NCBI GenBank assembly: GCA_017465565.1
Contig: JAFTWA010000059.1
Span: 1-64,000, forward strand
Direction of reading: 5' to 3'
Length of the DNA stretch: 64,000 nt
Origin: Tyzzerella sp.
Lineage (GTDB): Bacteria; Bacillota; Clostridia; Lachnospirales; Lachnospiraceae
In this document: in pieces, positions 25,334 to 35,000 of the stretch
Layout: each line of letters starts with the position of its first letter
How positions within the stretch are numbered: position 1 is the stretch's first letter
The notes under the pieces: model-generated
What the model was told of the DNA's origin: nothing
Seen by the model: only the letters and a program-made list of their open reading frames with translations
The model's database searches: none
Made by a program: the position numbers and the translations under genes

Positions 25334-25376
25334 ACAGATATAGCGTCCGTAAAAAAATTACGGATACTATATCTGT
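25334..25376 (-). terminator. glyA terminator, or leader hairpin of the AAA15 gene
   Basis: Arms ACAGATATAG and CTATATCTGT (10 bases perfect), plus an inner TCCGTAA / TTACGGA pair around a short A/T loop, form a long hairpin about 40 bases after the glyA stop. Four T residues follow on the minus strand. It also lies 22 bases upstream of the AAA15 start, so it may limit read-through into that gene. Confidence 0.65.
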
Positions 25377-25415
25377 ATTATACACACATATATGTTTATT
25401 ATGCAAGCCAGATTG

Positions 25416-26651
25416 TTAAGTTAATGGATATTTCGCAGTAAGCTCTGCTACCATTTCTTTTACTTTTTCTACATTGTCTTCACTTTCCATTACAAGCGCA
25501 ATTGCTTCTGCAATCTTATCCATATCATCTTCCACCATACCTCTCGTAGTTACGGCTGGTGTTCCAAGGCGCACACCACTCGTTACAAATGGAGAGCGTG
25601 GGTCATTTGGAATCGTATTCTTGTTACATGTAATGTGTGCGCGGTCCAAGCGTTTTTCCAGCTCCTTACCGCTAAGTTCTGTCTCACTGAGGTCAACTAA
25701 CATCAAGTGATTGTCTGTTCCACCAGAAACAATTTTTACACCACGTTTCATAAGCCCGTCGCAGAGCGCTTTCGCATTTTTCACGATTTGTGCCTGGTAA
25801 GCCTTGAATTCTGGCTGAAGCGCTTCCTTGAATGCAACCGCTTTCCCCGCAATCACGTGCATCAGCGGTCCACCCTGAATTCCTGGGAAAATCGCTTTAT
25901 TAAAGTTAAACTTGTCCGCCGCCTCTTGATTGCAGAGAATCATACCTCCACGTGGTCCACGAAGTGTCTTGTGAGTTGTAGTTGTTACAACGTCAGCATA
26001 TGGAATTGGTGATGGATGAAGTCCTGCTGCAACAAGACCTGCGATGTGGGCAATATCCACCATAAGATAAGCCCCAACTTCATCCGCGATTTCTCTGAAC
26101 TTTTTAAAATCAATGATACGGCAGTATGCACTTGCACCTGCCACAATCAACTTAGGCTGTTCCTTGATTGCAATTTCGCGAACCCTTTCATAGTCAATAA
26201 CACCTTCGTCATTCACTCCATAAAATGCCACATCAAAATATTTTCCTGACATATTTACAGGGGAACCATGCGATAAATGTCCGCCGTGGTCTAAGTTCAT
26301 ACCAAGAACCTTATCGCCAGGATTCAACATTGCAAAAAATACTGCCATATTTGCCTGTGCGCCAGAGTGTGGCTGTACATTTGCATAATCACAGCCAAAC
26401 AATTCTTTCGCACGGTCTCTCGCCAGATTTTCCACAACATCCACACAGTCACAACCACCGTAGTAACGTTTTCCAGGATACCCTTCTGCATATTTATTTG
26501 TAAGGATGCTTCCCATAGCCTCCATAACTGCTTCACTTACCCAGTTTTCTGACGCAATAAGCTCGATATGCGAATTCTGTCTTTCGCTTTCCGCCTCAAT
26601 TGCTTCAAAAACTTCTGTATCTACACATTTCAGCGCTTCAAATTTGTCCAT
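25416..26651 (-). CDS. glyA: serine hydroxymethyltransferase
   Basis: PLP enzyme interconverting serine plus tetrahydrofolate with glycine plus methylene-tetrahydrofolate. Motifs: [22 protein letters not shown], the folate/PLP region [21 protein letters not shown], and the Lys motif [16 protein letters not shown] near 225. Length 411 is standard. Start at ATG 26651 (MDKFEALK) with GGAGG eight bases upstream; five extra codons in the longer frame are dropped. Stands alone with its own terminator. Confidence 0.97.
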   Translation of the reverse strand: MDKFEALKCVDTEVFEAIEAESERQNSHIELIASENWVSEAVMEAMGSILTNKYAEGYPGKRYYGGCDCVDVVENLARDRAKELFGCDYANVQPHSGAQANMAVFFAMLNPGDKVLGMNLDHGGHLSHGSPVNMSGKYFDVAFYGVNDEGVIDYERVREIAIKEQPKLIVAGASAYCRIIDFKKFREIADEVGAYLMVDIAHIAGLVAAGLHPSPIPYADVVTTTTHKTLRGPRGGMILCNQEAADKFNFNKAIFPGIQGGPLMHVIAGKAVAFKEALQPEFKAYQAQIVKNAKALCDGLMKRGVKIVSGGTDNHLMLVDLSETELSGKELEKRLDRAHITCNKNTIPNDPRSPFVTSGVRLGTPAVTTRGMVEDDMDKIAEAIALVMESEDNVEKVKEMVAELTAKYPLT

Positions 26652-26700
26652 AATTGGCACCTCCAATCAAAAATATACATCAAGGATACCACAATTACGC

Positions 26701-26731
26701 AAAAAGAGGAAGAACTTTTCGTTCTCCCTCT
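26701..26731 (-). terminator. htrA terminator
   Basis: Minus strand GAGGGAGAAC, loop GAAAA, GTTCTTCCTC, then five T residues, 13 bases after the htrA stop. The ten-base stem has one G-T pair. Confidence 0.85.
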
Positions 26732-26743
26732 CATTTTTCATGC

Positions 26744-28144
26744 TTATTGGTCGATTTTTGACAGTGTAACTTCGACTGTCTCCTCTGTGTAACCACCTCT
26801 GATTGGAACCTCAATAGTAAGCTCCACAGTTTCGCCGGCTTTGTAGTATTCCAGCTGTTCCTGCAATTCTTCCATTGTGTCAATACTTGTTCCATTGATT
26901 CCTGTGATAATAGAGTTCACTGGAAGTCCTGCCGCATCTGCGCCACTTCCTTCAATAACCTCAGAAACCAAAACACCTGCTGACATATTCAGCGCCTGCA
27001 TATAAGCATCACTTACTGTTTGCCCTATAATACCAAGGCCTCCACGTTCGCTTTCTGCAACCTTTGTCTTCGTTTCACGATTCATGAGTTCATTTAAGAT
27101 ATCGATAACGTCCGAAATAGGAATCGCATAACCCATAGACTCTACAGTCTCACCATATAACTTCGCACTGTTGATTCCGATTACCTCACCATTTGCATTC
27201 AGAAGTGCGCCACCACTATTTCCTTCGTTAATTGCAGCATCCGTCTGAATGAGTTCACCTGCGTAATCATCCAATGTACGTCCAAGTGCACTTACGATAC
27301 CAGAGGTAACTGACTGACCGTATCCAAGTGCATTTCCAATTGCGATAGTTGTCTCGCCTACGCGAAGCTTATCTGAATCACCCAATGTTGCAACTTTAAT
27401 CGAATCAATCGTTGTCTTGTCAATATTGGCCAAAGGCACTGCAACGATTGCAAGGTCCCTATCTGAATCTGTTCCCTTAATCTGCGCTTCAATATTTGCA
27501 TCATCAATAAATGTAACCGTCAAAGTCTTGCTGCCTTCTACTACATGATAGTTGGTTACGATTAAAAGTTCCGAATCATTTTGTCCGATAATAATACCAG
27601 AACCACGACTCTCACTTTCGTATTGTGTTGTGCCGTAAAAGAAGTTCTGTACTTCCTGTACACTCATATTTGTAATAGATACAACCGATGGCATCACATT
27701 ATCAACTACATCCGCGGTATTAGAAATCGTTGTTGTGCCAGAATTTGTAGAAATCTGTGTTGTACCCACCTCTTTTTTCGCATCCCCATATTCTATTCCA
27801 AAAAAGCTGCCTAAAATGGCATTGCTAGCCATAAATACACCGCTTGCAGTTAAACCGAATATTGCTCCACAGGCAACTGCTGCGAGAAATTTTCTAAAAC
27901 CACCTTTTTTCTTTTCTTTCTTCTTTGGTTCTTCCTGCTTTGGCGGCTCCTGAATACTCTCATAATAATTTGTGTACTTGTAAGCGTAAGTGCTAGATTC
28001 TTCTTCGAACTGAGGCGCATTCTTCTCCTCTACTACTTCTACTTGAGGTTCTTCTTCAAATTGAGGCTCGTCGTTCTTCTGAGGCTCATCATTCTGCTGA
28101 GGTCCCCCATATCTATATGGTTCGTAATTATATTCATCATTCAT
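26744..28144 (-). CDS. htrA: HtrA/DegP-type membrane-anchored serine protease
   Basis: Cell-envelope quality-control protease of 466 residues. The cytoplasmic N-terminus (about 85 residues) is rich in Glu, Gln, Pro and repeats of NDEPQ type; one membrane segment follows (FLAAVACGAIFGLTASGVF). The trypsin-like domain has His in TNYHVVEG, Asp in SDRDLAIVAV and Ser in NEGNSGGALLN. A single PDZ domain (GLGIIGQTVSDA ... GINGTSIDTMEEL) ends the protein. AAAGGAGAG is seven bases before the ATG. It follows the cohesin-protein gene by about 125 bases. Confidence 0.93.
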   Translation of the reverse strand: MNDEYNYEPYRYGGPQQNDEPQKNDEPQFEEEPQVEVVEEKNAPQFEEESSTYAYKYTNYYESIQEPPKQEEPKKKEKKKGGFRKFLAAVACGAIFGLTASGVFMASNAILGSFFGIEYGDAKKEVGTTQISTNSGTTTISNTADVVDNVMPSVVSITNMSVQEVQNFFYGTTQYESESRGSGIIIGQNDSELLIVTNYHVVEGSKTLTVTFIDDANIEAQIKGTDSDRDLAIVAVPLANIDKTTIDSIKVATLGDSDKLRVGETTIAIGNALGYGQSVTSGIVSALGRTLDDYAGELIQTDAAINEGNSGGALLNANGEVIGINSAKLYGETVESMGYAIPISDVIDILNELMNRETKTKVAESERGGLGIIGQTVSDAYMQALNMSAGVLVSEVIEGSGADAAGLPVNSIITGINGTSIDTMEELQEQLEYYKAGETVELTIEVPIRGGYTEETVEVTLSKIDQ

Positions 28145-28238
28145 ATGCTAACTCTCCTTTATCATCTTTTCTATGATGAGTCTATCAATCAATTGTGAAA
28201 AAAATGTGTTTGAATCGTAAAAAAAATTTGAATTGTAA

Positions 28239-28264
28239 ATGAGGATGCCAGCTGACATCCCCAT
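28239..28264 (-). terminator. terminator-like hairpin after the cohesin-protein gene
   Basis: Minus strand ATGGGGATG and CATCCTCAT pair (one G-T) around an 8-base loop, six bases after the stop codon. The following T run is short and broken, so efficiency is doubtful. Confidence 0.5.
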
Positions 28265-28269
28265 TATCA

Positions 28270-29562
28270 TTAATCATCTAAGTCAATAAAGTCCACCATG
28301 AAACTGCTGTCTAAATCGTCATAGAACGCTTCTTCATCATCATAAAATTCTCCTGAATCTTCAGCTGATTCTTTTGAAGCTTCCATTTGTGGTTTCGCTG
28401 TATTTTCCACTGGTGCTTCTTCTTTGCCAGCTCCTTCTTTGTCCTCTCCAAAGAAATCCTTGATGGATTCTTCTACAAAGAATTCTACTTCTACTTCTGG
28501 ATCATCTTCTTCATCCAAATCTTCATCTTCTTCGTCAGCTACCAGAACTACGTCATCTTCTGTTTCGTATTTTGCCTTTTTATTGTTCTCTTCTTCATCG
28601 TCCAAATCAATACCATATTCATCATAAAGCTCATCCAACTCTGCATTTCGGTTATACAACTTCACACTGAGTACAATGATTAAGATTACGAAAATAAGCA
28701 ATACAGCACCTGCACCGAAAACTACATATTCCGCTTTTTCTCCGAAAATTCCAAGAATCTTTTCTAAGCCTGAGCCTTCTTCCTCTGTTTCGGTTGGTGT
28801 AAATCTTTGGTATGTATTTTCTAACGTATCATAGCGGTATAATGATGTTTCCCCAGTACTGCTGGTTGCATACAGGATGTAAAGGTCCTCGTCCTCCGAA
28901 TCCTGCCATGCTGTGAATTCTTGTTCGTTTACCGTAACCGTTGTCTCTACATATCTCTCTGGAAGAATCACACTTGACACATCATCAATCAGTGTAATTG
29001 TTGTTGAATTTGAAATATTAATTTCTGCCCCAGCAGTTGTATCATCGGATGGTTCTGCATCTGGATTTTCTGCATCTGGCTCTGTTGTATCTGGATCTTC
29101 TACAGGGTCTGCTACCGTTGTGCCGTCAGCCTTTGTGATAACAACCTTAGAGGTCCCCAATTCCCATGTCACTGACTCACCACTGATAATATTGTGTTTT
29201 TCAATTTCAATCGTTGCTGTACCAGCCTTCAGTGCCTGGAATTTGAGGCTGAAATTGAAACCTCCGCTAAATGAAGCCCAATTAATTGGATTCACATATT
29301 GCACTGTACCTTCTGCGGTTTCAGTTGCCATATCACCGCCCACAAACTTCAATAACGTTGGGTCATAAGACAATGTGAGATCAACCTTTTCTACAGAACC
29401 TGGTGTCTTCATATTAATTTTGACATCTACCGTTTCCCCCACTTTCACAGTTGGGTCATTGAAACGGATTGTTCCTTCATCCGCATGGGATATCATCGAA
29501 AAACATGGTACTGCTAAACATATACATAACAGCATTGTTGCTACTTTTCTCATTAATTTCAT
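28270..29562 (-). CDS. surface protein with cohesin-like domain and membrane anchor
   Basis: 430 residues. A signal peptide (MKLMRKVATMLLCICLAVPC..., cut likely after SHA near 27) is followed by a cohesin-type beta domain (about 30-150: VKVGETVDVKINMK, VDLTLSYDPTLLKF). A Thr/Asp/Glu-rich linker and a second small domain lead to one membrane helix near 275-295 (VVFGAGAVLLIFVILIIVL) and a very acidic cytoplasmic tail (DEEDEDLDEEDDPEVE). Cohesins bind dockerins, but none is seen here, so the domain may have another adhesive role. Just downstream of the 63-residue membrane protein and LCP genes, suggesting one envelope transcript. Confidence 0.82.
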   Translation of the reverse strand: MKLMRKVATMLLCICLAVPCFSMISHADEGTIRFNDPTVKVGETVDVKINMKTPGSVEKVDLTLSYDPTLLKFVGGDMATETAEGTVQYVNPINWASFSGGFNFSLKFQALKAGTATIEIEKHNIISGESVTWELGTSKVVITKADGTTVADPVEDPDTTEPDAENPDAEPSDDTTAGAEINISNSTTITLIDDVSSVILPERYVETTVTVNEQEFTAWQDSEDEDLYILYATSSTGETSLYRYDTLENTYQRFTPTETEEEGSGLEKILGIFGEKAEYVVFGAGAVLLIFVILIIVLSVKLYNRNAELDELYDEYGIDLDDEEENNKKAKYETEDDVVLVADEEDEDLDEEDDPEVEVEFFVEESIKDFFGEDKEGAGKEEAPVENTAKPQMEASKESAEDSGEFYDDEEAFYDDLDSSFMVDFIDLDD

Positions 29563-29587
29563 ATATACTTCCTCTTTCTTTCGTTTT

Positions 29588-29779
29588 TTATAATAGATTC
29601 TTGAACCACTCCATCTGCTGGATTGTATCGAAATGTGTCATCACATAACCAATCCCCAGCAAAATCAAGAGAATCAAAATCTCAATCACCAAAACAAGAA
29701 TACGTTTCCTTCGAATTGCTCGTCTTCTCTGGGCTGCCTTTTCAGCCTTGACTTCCCTTAAACTTCTGCTCTTTGCCAT
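29588..29779 (-). CDS. small single-pass membrane protein
   Basis: 63 residues, not recognised. A very basic N-terminus (SLREVKAEKAAQRRRAIRRKR) precedes one membrane helix (ILVLVIEILILLILLGIGYV) and a short outside end. AAGGGGAG is six bases before the ATG. It lies 26 bases after the LCP gene and 25 before the cohesin-protein gene, so all three are likely co-transcribed. Confidence 0.75.
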   Translation of the reverse strand: MAKSRSLREVKAEKAAQRRRAIRRKRILVLVIEILILLILLGIGYVMTHFDTIQQMEWFKNLL

Positions 29780-29805
29780 AAGCGTCTCCCCTTTAAGATG
29801 GTAAC

Positions 29806-31386
29806 TTAGGATGTGGATGGTGTGTTACCGCCAGTTCCTGAAGGAGTGCTTGGTTCCGTTGGCGTCGTTGGAGTTGTCGGAGTTGTTGGAGTTGTCGGCG
29901 GATTTGTCTCCTCATTACCGCCTTGGTCTCCTTCACCAGTTCCTTCGCCGCCATCGCCTTTGTTCACGTCATCTCCGCCACCTTGGCTTGTATCGTTTTC
30001 ATCACCTTGGTTTGTGTCATCTCCGTCACCTTGGTTTGTATCGTTTTCATCACCTTGGTTTGTGTCATCTCCGCCACCTTGGTTTGTATCGTTTTCATCA
30101 CCTTGGTTTTTATCGTCTCCATCACCTTGGTTTGTATCGTTTCCGCCACCTTGGCTTGTATTGTTTTCATCACCTTGGTTTGTGTCATCTCCGTCACCTT
30201 GGTTTGTATCGTCTCCATCACCTTGGTTTGTATCATTTTCAGTTGTTTCGTCTGTTCCACTGTCGGATGAACTGCTACTCTGTTTCTTAGTTGAAACCAA
30301 ATAAGCGATTTCATCACTGATTTCAGCCACCTTGGAAGATGTTTGATAATCTACTGTACCAAATAAGAATTCATGCAATTCTTGCACATTGCTTTCCAGA
30401 GTAACTGGATATACGCAGCTACCTCTTCCCGAGATGGTCGCCGTTTTCTGTTCAAATGGGAAACCTGAGTTTTCACCGAAAGAGTATTTTGCAAAATCTG
30501 CTGCATAAGATACAATTTCAGACATTGTGAAGTTTGTTGAAATCTGAGGCAATATCGCATCGATAATCTCATTGATGGTTGCCAAATCAGATTTTAATAT
30601 CTTTTCAACTACTTTCTGGATAACCAAACGTTGTCTTTCCGTTCTTGCATAGTCATCACCTACGCCCTTACGGATACGGGCATAAGTAGTTGCTTGAACG
30701 CCGTCCAAAGTTTGGAGACCGCCTCCTGTCAGATGTTTCGCCCTCTGTCCAACTACACCTGCAGTTTCATCAATATAATTGTTAACAGCTCTAGCTTCTG
30801 CATCTGTGACCTCTACTTCAATGCCACCAACCATGTCTACAATATCAACAACCGCACTAAAGTTAACCGTTACATATCTCTGAATGTTTAAATCCAGGTT
30901 CATATTCAACATGTTAATTGCCTGTTTTGCACCACCGCGCGCATACGCCGAATTACATTTCTGGATGCTGCCATTTGTCATATCAAGCAAAGTATCTCTA
31001 TATACAGAAACCATCTTTACTTCTTTTGTTGCATTGTTCAAACTCACAATAATAATGGTATCGGTGTTCAAATCCGCATTTACATTATCCGAACGCGAGT
31101 CACTACCAAACAGAACAAAGTTTGTGTATCCCACACCCACTTCTTCCGGGAGTTCATTAATGATGATTTCTTCTTCTTCAAAATCTTCTTTTTCTATTTT
31201 ATTAAACTTCGACATTACGAAAATAACAACAGCAATAATTAATACAAGTAAAATGATTCCCGCAATCAAAGCTGCTTTTTTCGGTTTACTTAGTCCTTTA
31301 AACCAGTTCACCATCTTTTTTCCAATTGCTTTAAAATTAATCCCTTTTCTTGTTCTCTTCTTTCTTCTCCCTCTTCTATGTTTCAT
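29806..31386 (-). CDS. LytR-CpsA-Psr (LCP) ligase with long Asn/Gln/Gly/Asp repeat tail
   Basis: LCP enzymes attach wall polymers to peptidoglycan from undecaprenyl-linked precursors. Basic N-terminus, membrane helix (ALIAGIILLVLIIAVVIFVM), then the LCP domain: FVLFGSDSR, VSVYRDTLLDM, VDIVDMVGGIEVEV, LDGVQATTYARIRKG and DDYARTERQR with the key Arg residues. After residue 370 a tail of about 12 eight-residue units (TNQGDGDD or TNQGDEND) and a Thr/Pro-rich end extends outside. The tail is not part of the catalytic fold and may span the wall. A polysaccharide cluster lies 14 kb away. AAGGGGGAT precedes the ATG. Confidence 0.92.
   Translation of the reverse strand: MKHRRGRRKKRTRKGINFKAIGKKMVNWFKGLSKPKKAALIAGIILLVLIIAVVIFVMSKFNKIEKEDFEEEEIIINELPEEVGVGYTNFVLFGSDSRSDNVNADLNTDTIIIVSLNNATKEVKMVSVYRDTLLDMTNGSIQKCNSAYARGGAKQAINMLNMNLDLNIQRYVTVNFSAVVDIVDMVGGIEVEVTDAEARAVNNYIDETAGVVGQRAKHLTGGGLQTLDGVQATTYARIRKGVGDDYARTERQRLVIQKVVEKILKSDLATINEIIDAILPQISTNFTMSEIVSYAADFAKYSFGENSGFPFEQKTATISGRGSCVYPVTLESNVQELHEFLFGTVDYQTSSKVAEISDEIAYLVSTKKQSSSSSDSGTDETTENDTNQGDGDDTNQGDGDDTNQGDENNTSQGGGNDTNQGDGDDKNQGDENDTNQGGGDDTNQGDENDTNQGDGDDTNQGDENDTSQGGGDDVNKGDGGEGTGEGDQGGNEETNPPTTPTTPTTPTTPTEPSTPSGTGGNTPSTS
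29949..30244. repeat. 24-bp tandem repeats in the LCP gene tail
   Basis: About twelve 24-base units, plus-strand core TCACCTTGGTTTGTATCG, each encoding eight residues. Units differ by a few bases and alternate between DENDT, DGDDT and GGDDT types in a partly higher-order pattern, as expected from unequal exchange. They create several false open frames on both strands. Confidence 0.9.
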
Positions 31387-31497
31387 TTTTATCCCCCTTG
31401 TATATTTACCAAGAAATAATAGTTTCTATTTGTATCATCTTAATTTATTTTTGTAACAATCTACATTATTATACACGAATATTTACTTGAACGCAAG

Positions 31498-31535
31498 AAA
31501 AGGGAATGACATCATTCAAAAATCATTCCCTTTTT
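31498..31535. terminator. bidirectional terminator between HTH gene and LCP gene
   Basis: A perfect 12-base inverted repeat AAAAGGGAATGA / TCATTCCCTTTT with a 13-base loop. It lies 30 bases after the stop of the minus-strand HTH gene. With A and T runs on both sides it could work on either strand. Confidence 0.75.
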
Positions 31536-31564
31536 CACAAACTTTTCACGATTCTATTAATTTC

Positions 31565-31801
31565 TTATAAGTAACTCTTCTTCTTTTTTGGTGGATATGG
31601 AGTTTTTTCATCTGTCAATTCTAGCAAATAATCGATACTCGTTTTATGAAATTTTGCCAGTTCTATCAAAACACGAACCGGCATTTCCACTTCTCCACGC
31701 TCATAATTGCTATAAACTCGCTGACTACAACACAAGTATTTCGCCATCTGCATCTGGGTCATATCCTTGTCTTCCCGAAGACCTCTTATCCTCTCGTACA
31801 T
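31565..31801 (-). CDS. small XRE-family HTH regulator
   Basis: 78-residue DNA-binding protein: RIRGLREDKDMTQMQMAKYLCCSQRVYSNYERGEVEMP is a complete helix-turn-helix of the XRE/Cro type, and the C-terminus (LAKFHKTSIDYLLELTD) is the usual family end, with a basic tail. Start set at ATG 31801 (MYERIRG) with AGAGGTG six bases upstream; the longer frame has no site. Target unknown. It stands alone at the border of the accessory region. Confidence 0.85.
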   Translation of the reverse strand: MYERIRGLREDKDMTQMQMAKYLCCSQRVYSNYERGEVEMPVRVLIELAKFHKTSIDYLLELTDEKTPYPPKKKKSYL

Positions 31802-32008
31802 GTTTATCACCTCTCTTATTTTATGATATAACAGTGTACCTTTTTTCCAAGTTCGTAGCGAGTTTTTCGCTAAATTTTTATGATTTTCGCGACTATTCAT
31901 GTATATTATCATGTTCTAATCTTCCTGCCACAACACCATGATGTATTTCTATTTTCTTGCCACCATTATACATTCCGAAAAAACATTTTACTTTGAAGTT
32001 TCATCCAA

Positions 32009-35000
32009 CTAGCTTGCTTTATTTTTCCATATCTCGTTCCATTTTCTTGTGAATACCCCTTTATGATAAGGATTTGACTCCCACAATTGTCCATAAACTC
32101 TATAATACAAAGTTTTGCTTCCAAGAAGTTCCATGTTCTTCGGTTCACAAATGAGTTTTTGAAACGCTATGCTATCTTGTTCTGTCGCAAATTTTCCAAA
32201 TTCATTCAGATATTTTTTCTTTATTTCAATATCTGTTTGTTCTTTAAAAATGTATTCAAAAAACCGTTTGTGTTGAGAAACTTTAAAAATCGGAACAACA
32301 TGCTTCTCAGACAATTTTGATATATCTGCCTCTTGTTGTAACCTTTCTAAAAACTCCCAATGATTTGACATGATGTCAAACATTCGGTCGATTCTTATAT
32401 AAACATAAACGTAGTCAGAAAATGGAATCCTTTTGTCAATTATCATATCTTGTTTTCTCAAAGAATCTGCAACAATATAATCTTTATAATATTTCCTTTT
32501 ATGCAACTCTTGACATAAATGTTCGGATAGTCCAATAGTTACATGATATTTATCTAACCTTGCAAGATAGATATCTGTTAATTCATCTATATCTCTCACA
32601 ACTTCTGTGTATTTCACACTATCTTCATAATCACTTTTAATTAATTCTTCTACTTCTGGAATGAAACATCCGATGTGTTTTGTAAGCTGAATTGCTTTTT
32701 CTCCATTATTCACTTCGCACTCTTCTTCTATGACAGAATATAGGTGGCTACGCTGTTCATTTGATAAAATTTTCATGTCCACTCGATTAAATTCAAAATC
32801 TTCAACAAATTTTGTTCTTACATCTTCGTCAACAACACATATTTCACGTTCTTTATTCAACAAATTGTCAAACACCGTAAGAACATCTTCTGCCGTATTC
32901 ACTTTACGATAAATTAACGCTAATACTTCCGTGAGATTTTCCGAGGTGATTTTCAACGGATTAATCAAAACAACCCCTTCTGAAATATCAGAAGACATAT
33001 CAAACTCTTTTTCCGTAACCAATGGATATTCACCAAAGAACAATTGACGATATTCTTCTTTTTGCATTTCCAAGGCAAAATAAGTTCGAAATGCAACTAA
33101 AATATTCGGGTACCTATCATTTAATTTTTTACAAGCGCCTAAAATTTCTTCAAAGTTTCCTATATAAGGATTTAACATTTTTAATTTATTATTATTAACC
33201 AGATATAAAATAGCGGTATAAAAAAGTTTCTGTTCCAACAATGTCATTACAATTTCTTCACTGATGTACCTTTCGAATCCCATATTATCAATAGCCTTCA
33301 TATAATCCTTTGAAAAATCCGTAGGTTTAAATAAATTTAAATAATCTGCTATTCTATCTTGAGAAACTTCTGATTCACCTACCACTTCAAAGAACCCATC
33401 GTTACAAATCATGTTATTCTGCATAAAACATAATATTTCTTCACCAATATCAACTGGTTCTATATTTTCTGCAAAAAACTGCATGATTTTCCAGCATATA
33501 TTTTCTACCTGCGTAAAATCTGTTGGAGATATAGCATTTACTACTTTACACAAATACTGTGCTTGCGATTCCTCCAGTTTTTTCAGATTTACAAGTTTTA
33601 TCGCAGTAAGGGGACTTCGAATTTCTTCGATTTCTTCTTCCGAAATCTGCGGGGCGCCATCATTAACAAAAACATCTGTAAATTCAAGCAGATCAAACTT
33701 TACTCCTTTAATAATATTGATACGCTCTTGAATAATGTTTTCTTCAGTTTCAGATAAAGAGATTATTCTTGTGATACATTTATTTATAAATTCCGTTCTT
33801 TTTTCTTTTAAAGTATTTATTCTGTCCCATATGCAAACCGCCTCTCCTAAGCCTTTTTCTATTCCAATCATCTTTTTTAGAAAGGCTTCAAACAGCTTAT
33901 CCATCGAAACAACTGCTGCCTCTACAAATAAAATGTCATTCATCAAAACAACTGGCGGAAAGGTCTCTAGAGTTCCTAGTGTCTGCTTAATCGTTCTATT
34001 TTCGCCGTCATAGTATGCTCTTTCAACATTATAATCTAATTTTTCATAGCTCATATTTTGATTTGGAAACAGTAACCAGTCGCAGAGCGCTCTTTCTTCT
34101 GTCGTTTTTATATGGCTTCCTTTTGGATATGTATAGAAATACATTCTAAAATCATCATTAAATATGCCATTAAAAACCATGTCACACAGATCCAACACAA
34201 ACTTCTCTGAATAATTACCTTTACCCAAACATTCATTAAATGCCTGTATCAATTCATCTATATCTTCTTGTTGGTTTGCCTCATTGACAATCTTATAGCT
34301 TCTTTGCATAAACTCTGCAAATGCCTTTTCATCTTTAATCAACGCATAGTAATCTTTTGAAAATTGATTCTCCAAGTAAGATATTGCCGTACACGCCTCA
34401 AAATTAACAGCTGTATTTACTTTATATTCTTGATTCTTCAACGATACCATTATAGCAATGGCTTTATTTAACCGTTCCTTCAAATCACGCAGTGTTAGAT
34501 TTGTCCCCTTTTTTATCCATTTAAACGATTCTGGCAACACATCTTCCACTTTTATACCAATCAAATTTTGCAATGCAATTTTACTTGATGCATCACTTTT
34601 TATCAAACGTAACAAAATAGAATCATAATCATCAAAATGTATTGGCTTTAATGAGACAATAATATCAAATACTTTCGTATATACATAATCCACTTCCTTG
34701 TCATCCTCTAATTGCTTTAGTTCAGATTCTGGCTTAATGGAAATAACAAAGACAAATTTAGAACAATCTTCTACCAGTGAATCTTGAAACCGATAAATTT
34801 CTTTTAAAAATTCAATCATTACCTCTTTTTCATTAATACGATCCAAATCATCAATAAAAACTAACTGTTTACCCTTTTTAGGTTTTATTTTCTCAATTAT
34901 CATACTGTATGTATCAAATACATCGCTAATCTGTATTTCACTTTTGCCCAACATTTTCCAATGAGAGAATGCAATACAAACATCCTTTACGCCCAAAAAG

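Noticed and set aside
29949-30244. CRISPR-like array of direct repeats
   Set aside because: Units are 24 bases, contiguous, in frame with the LCP gene and have no unique spacers.
29811-30304. Plus-strand open frames with Leu/His- or Phe/Val-rich repeats
   Set aside because: They are the antisense of the LCP tail repeat, lack ribosome binding sites and have low-complexity products.
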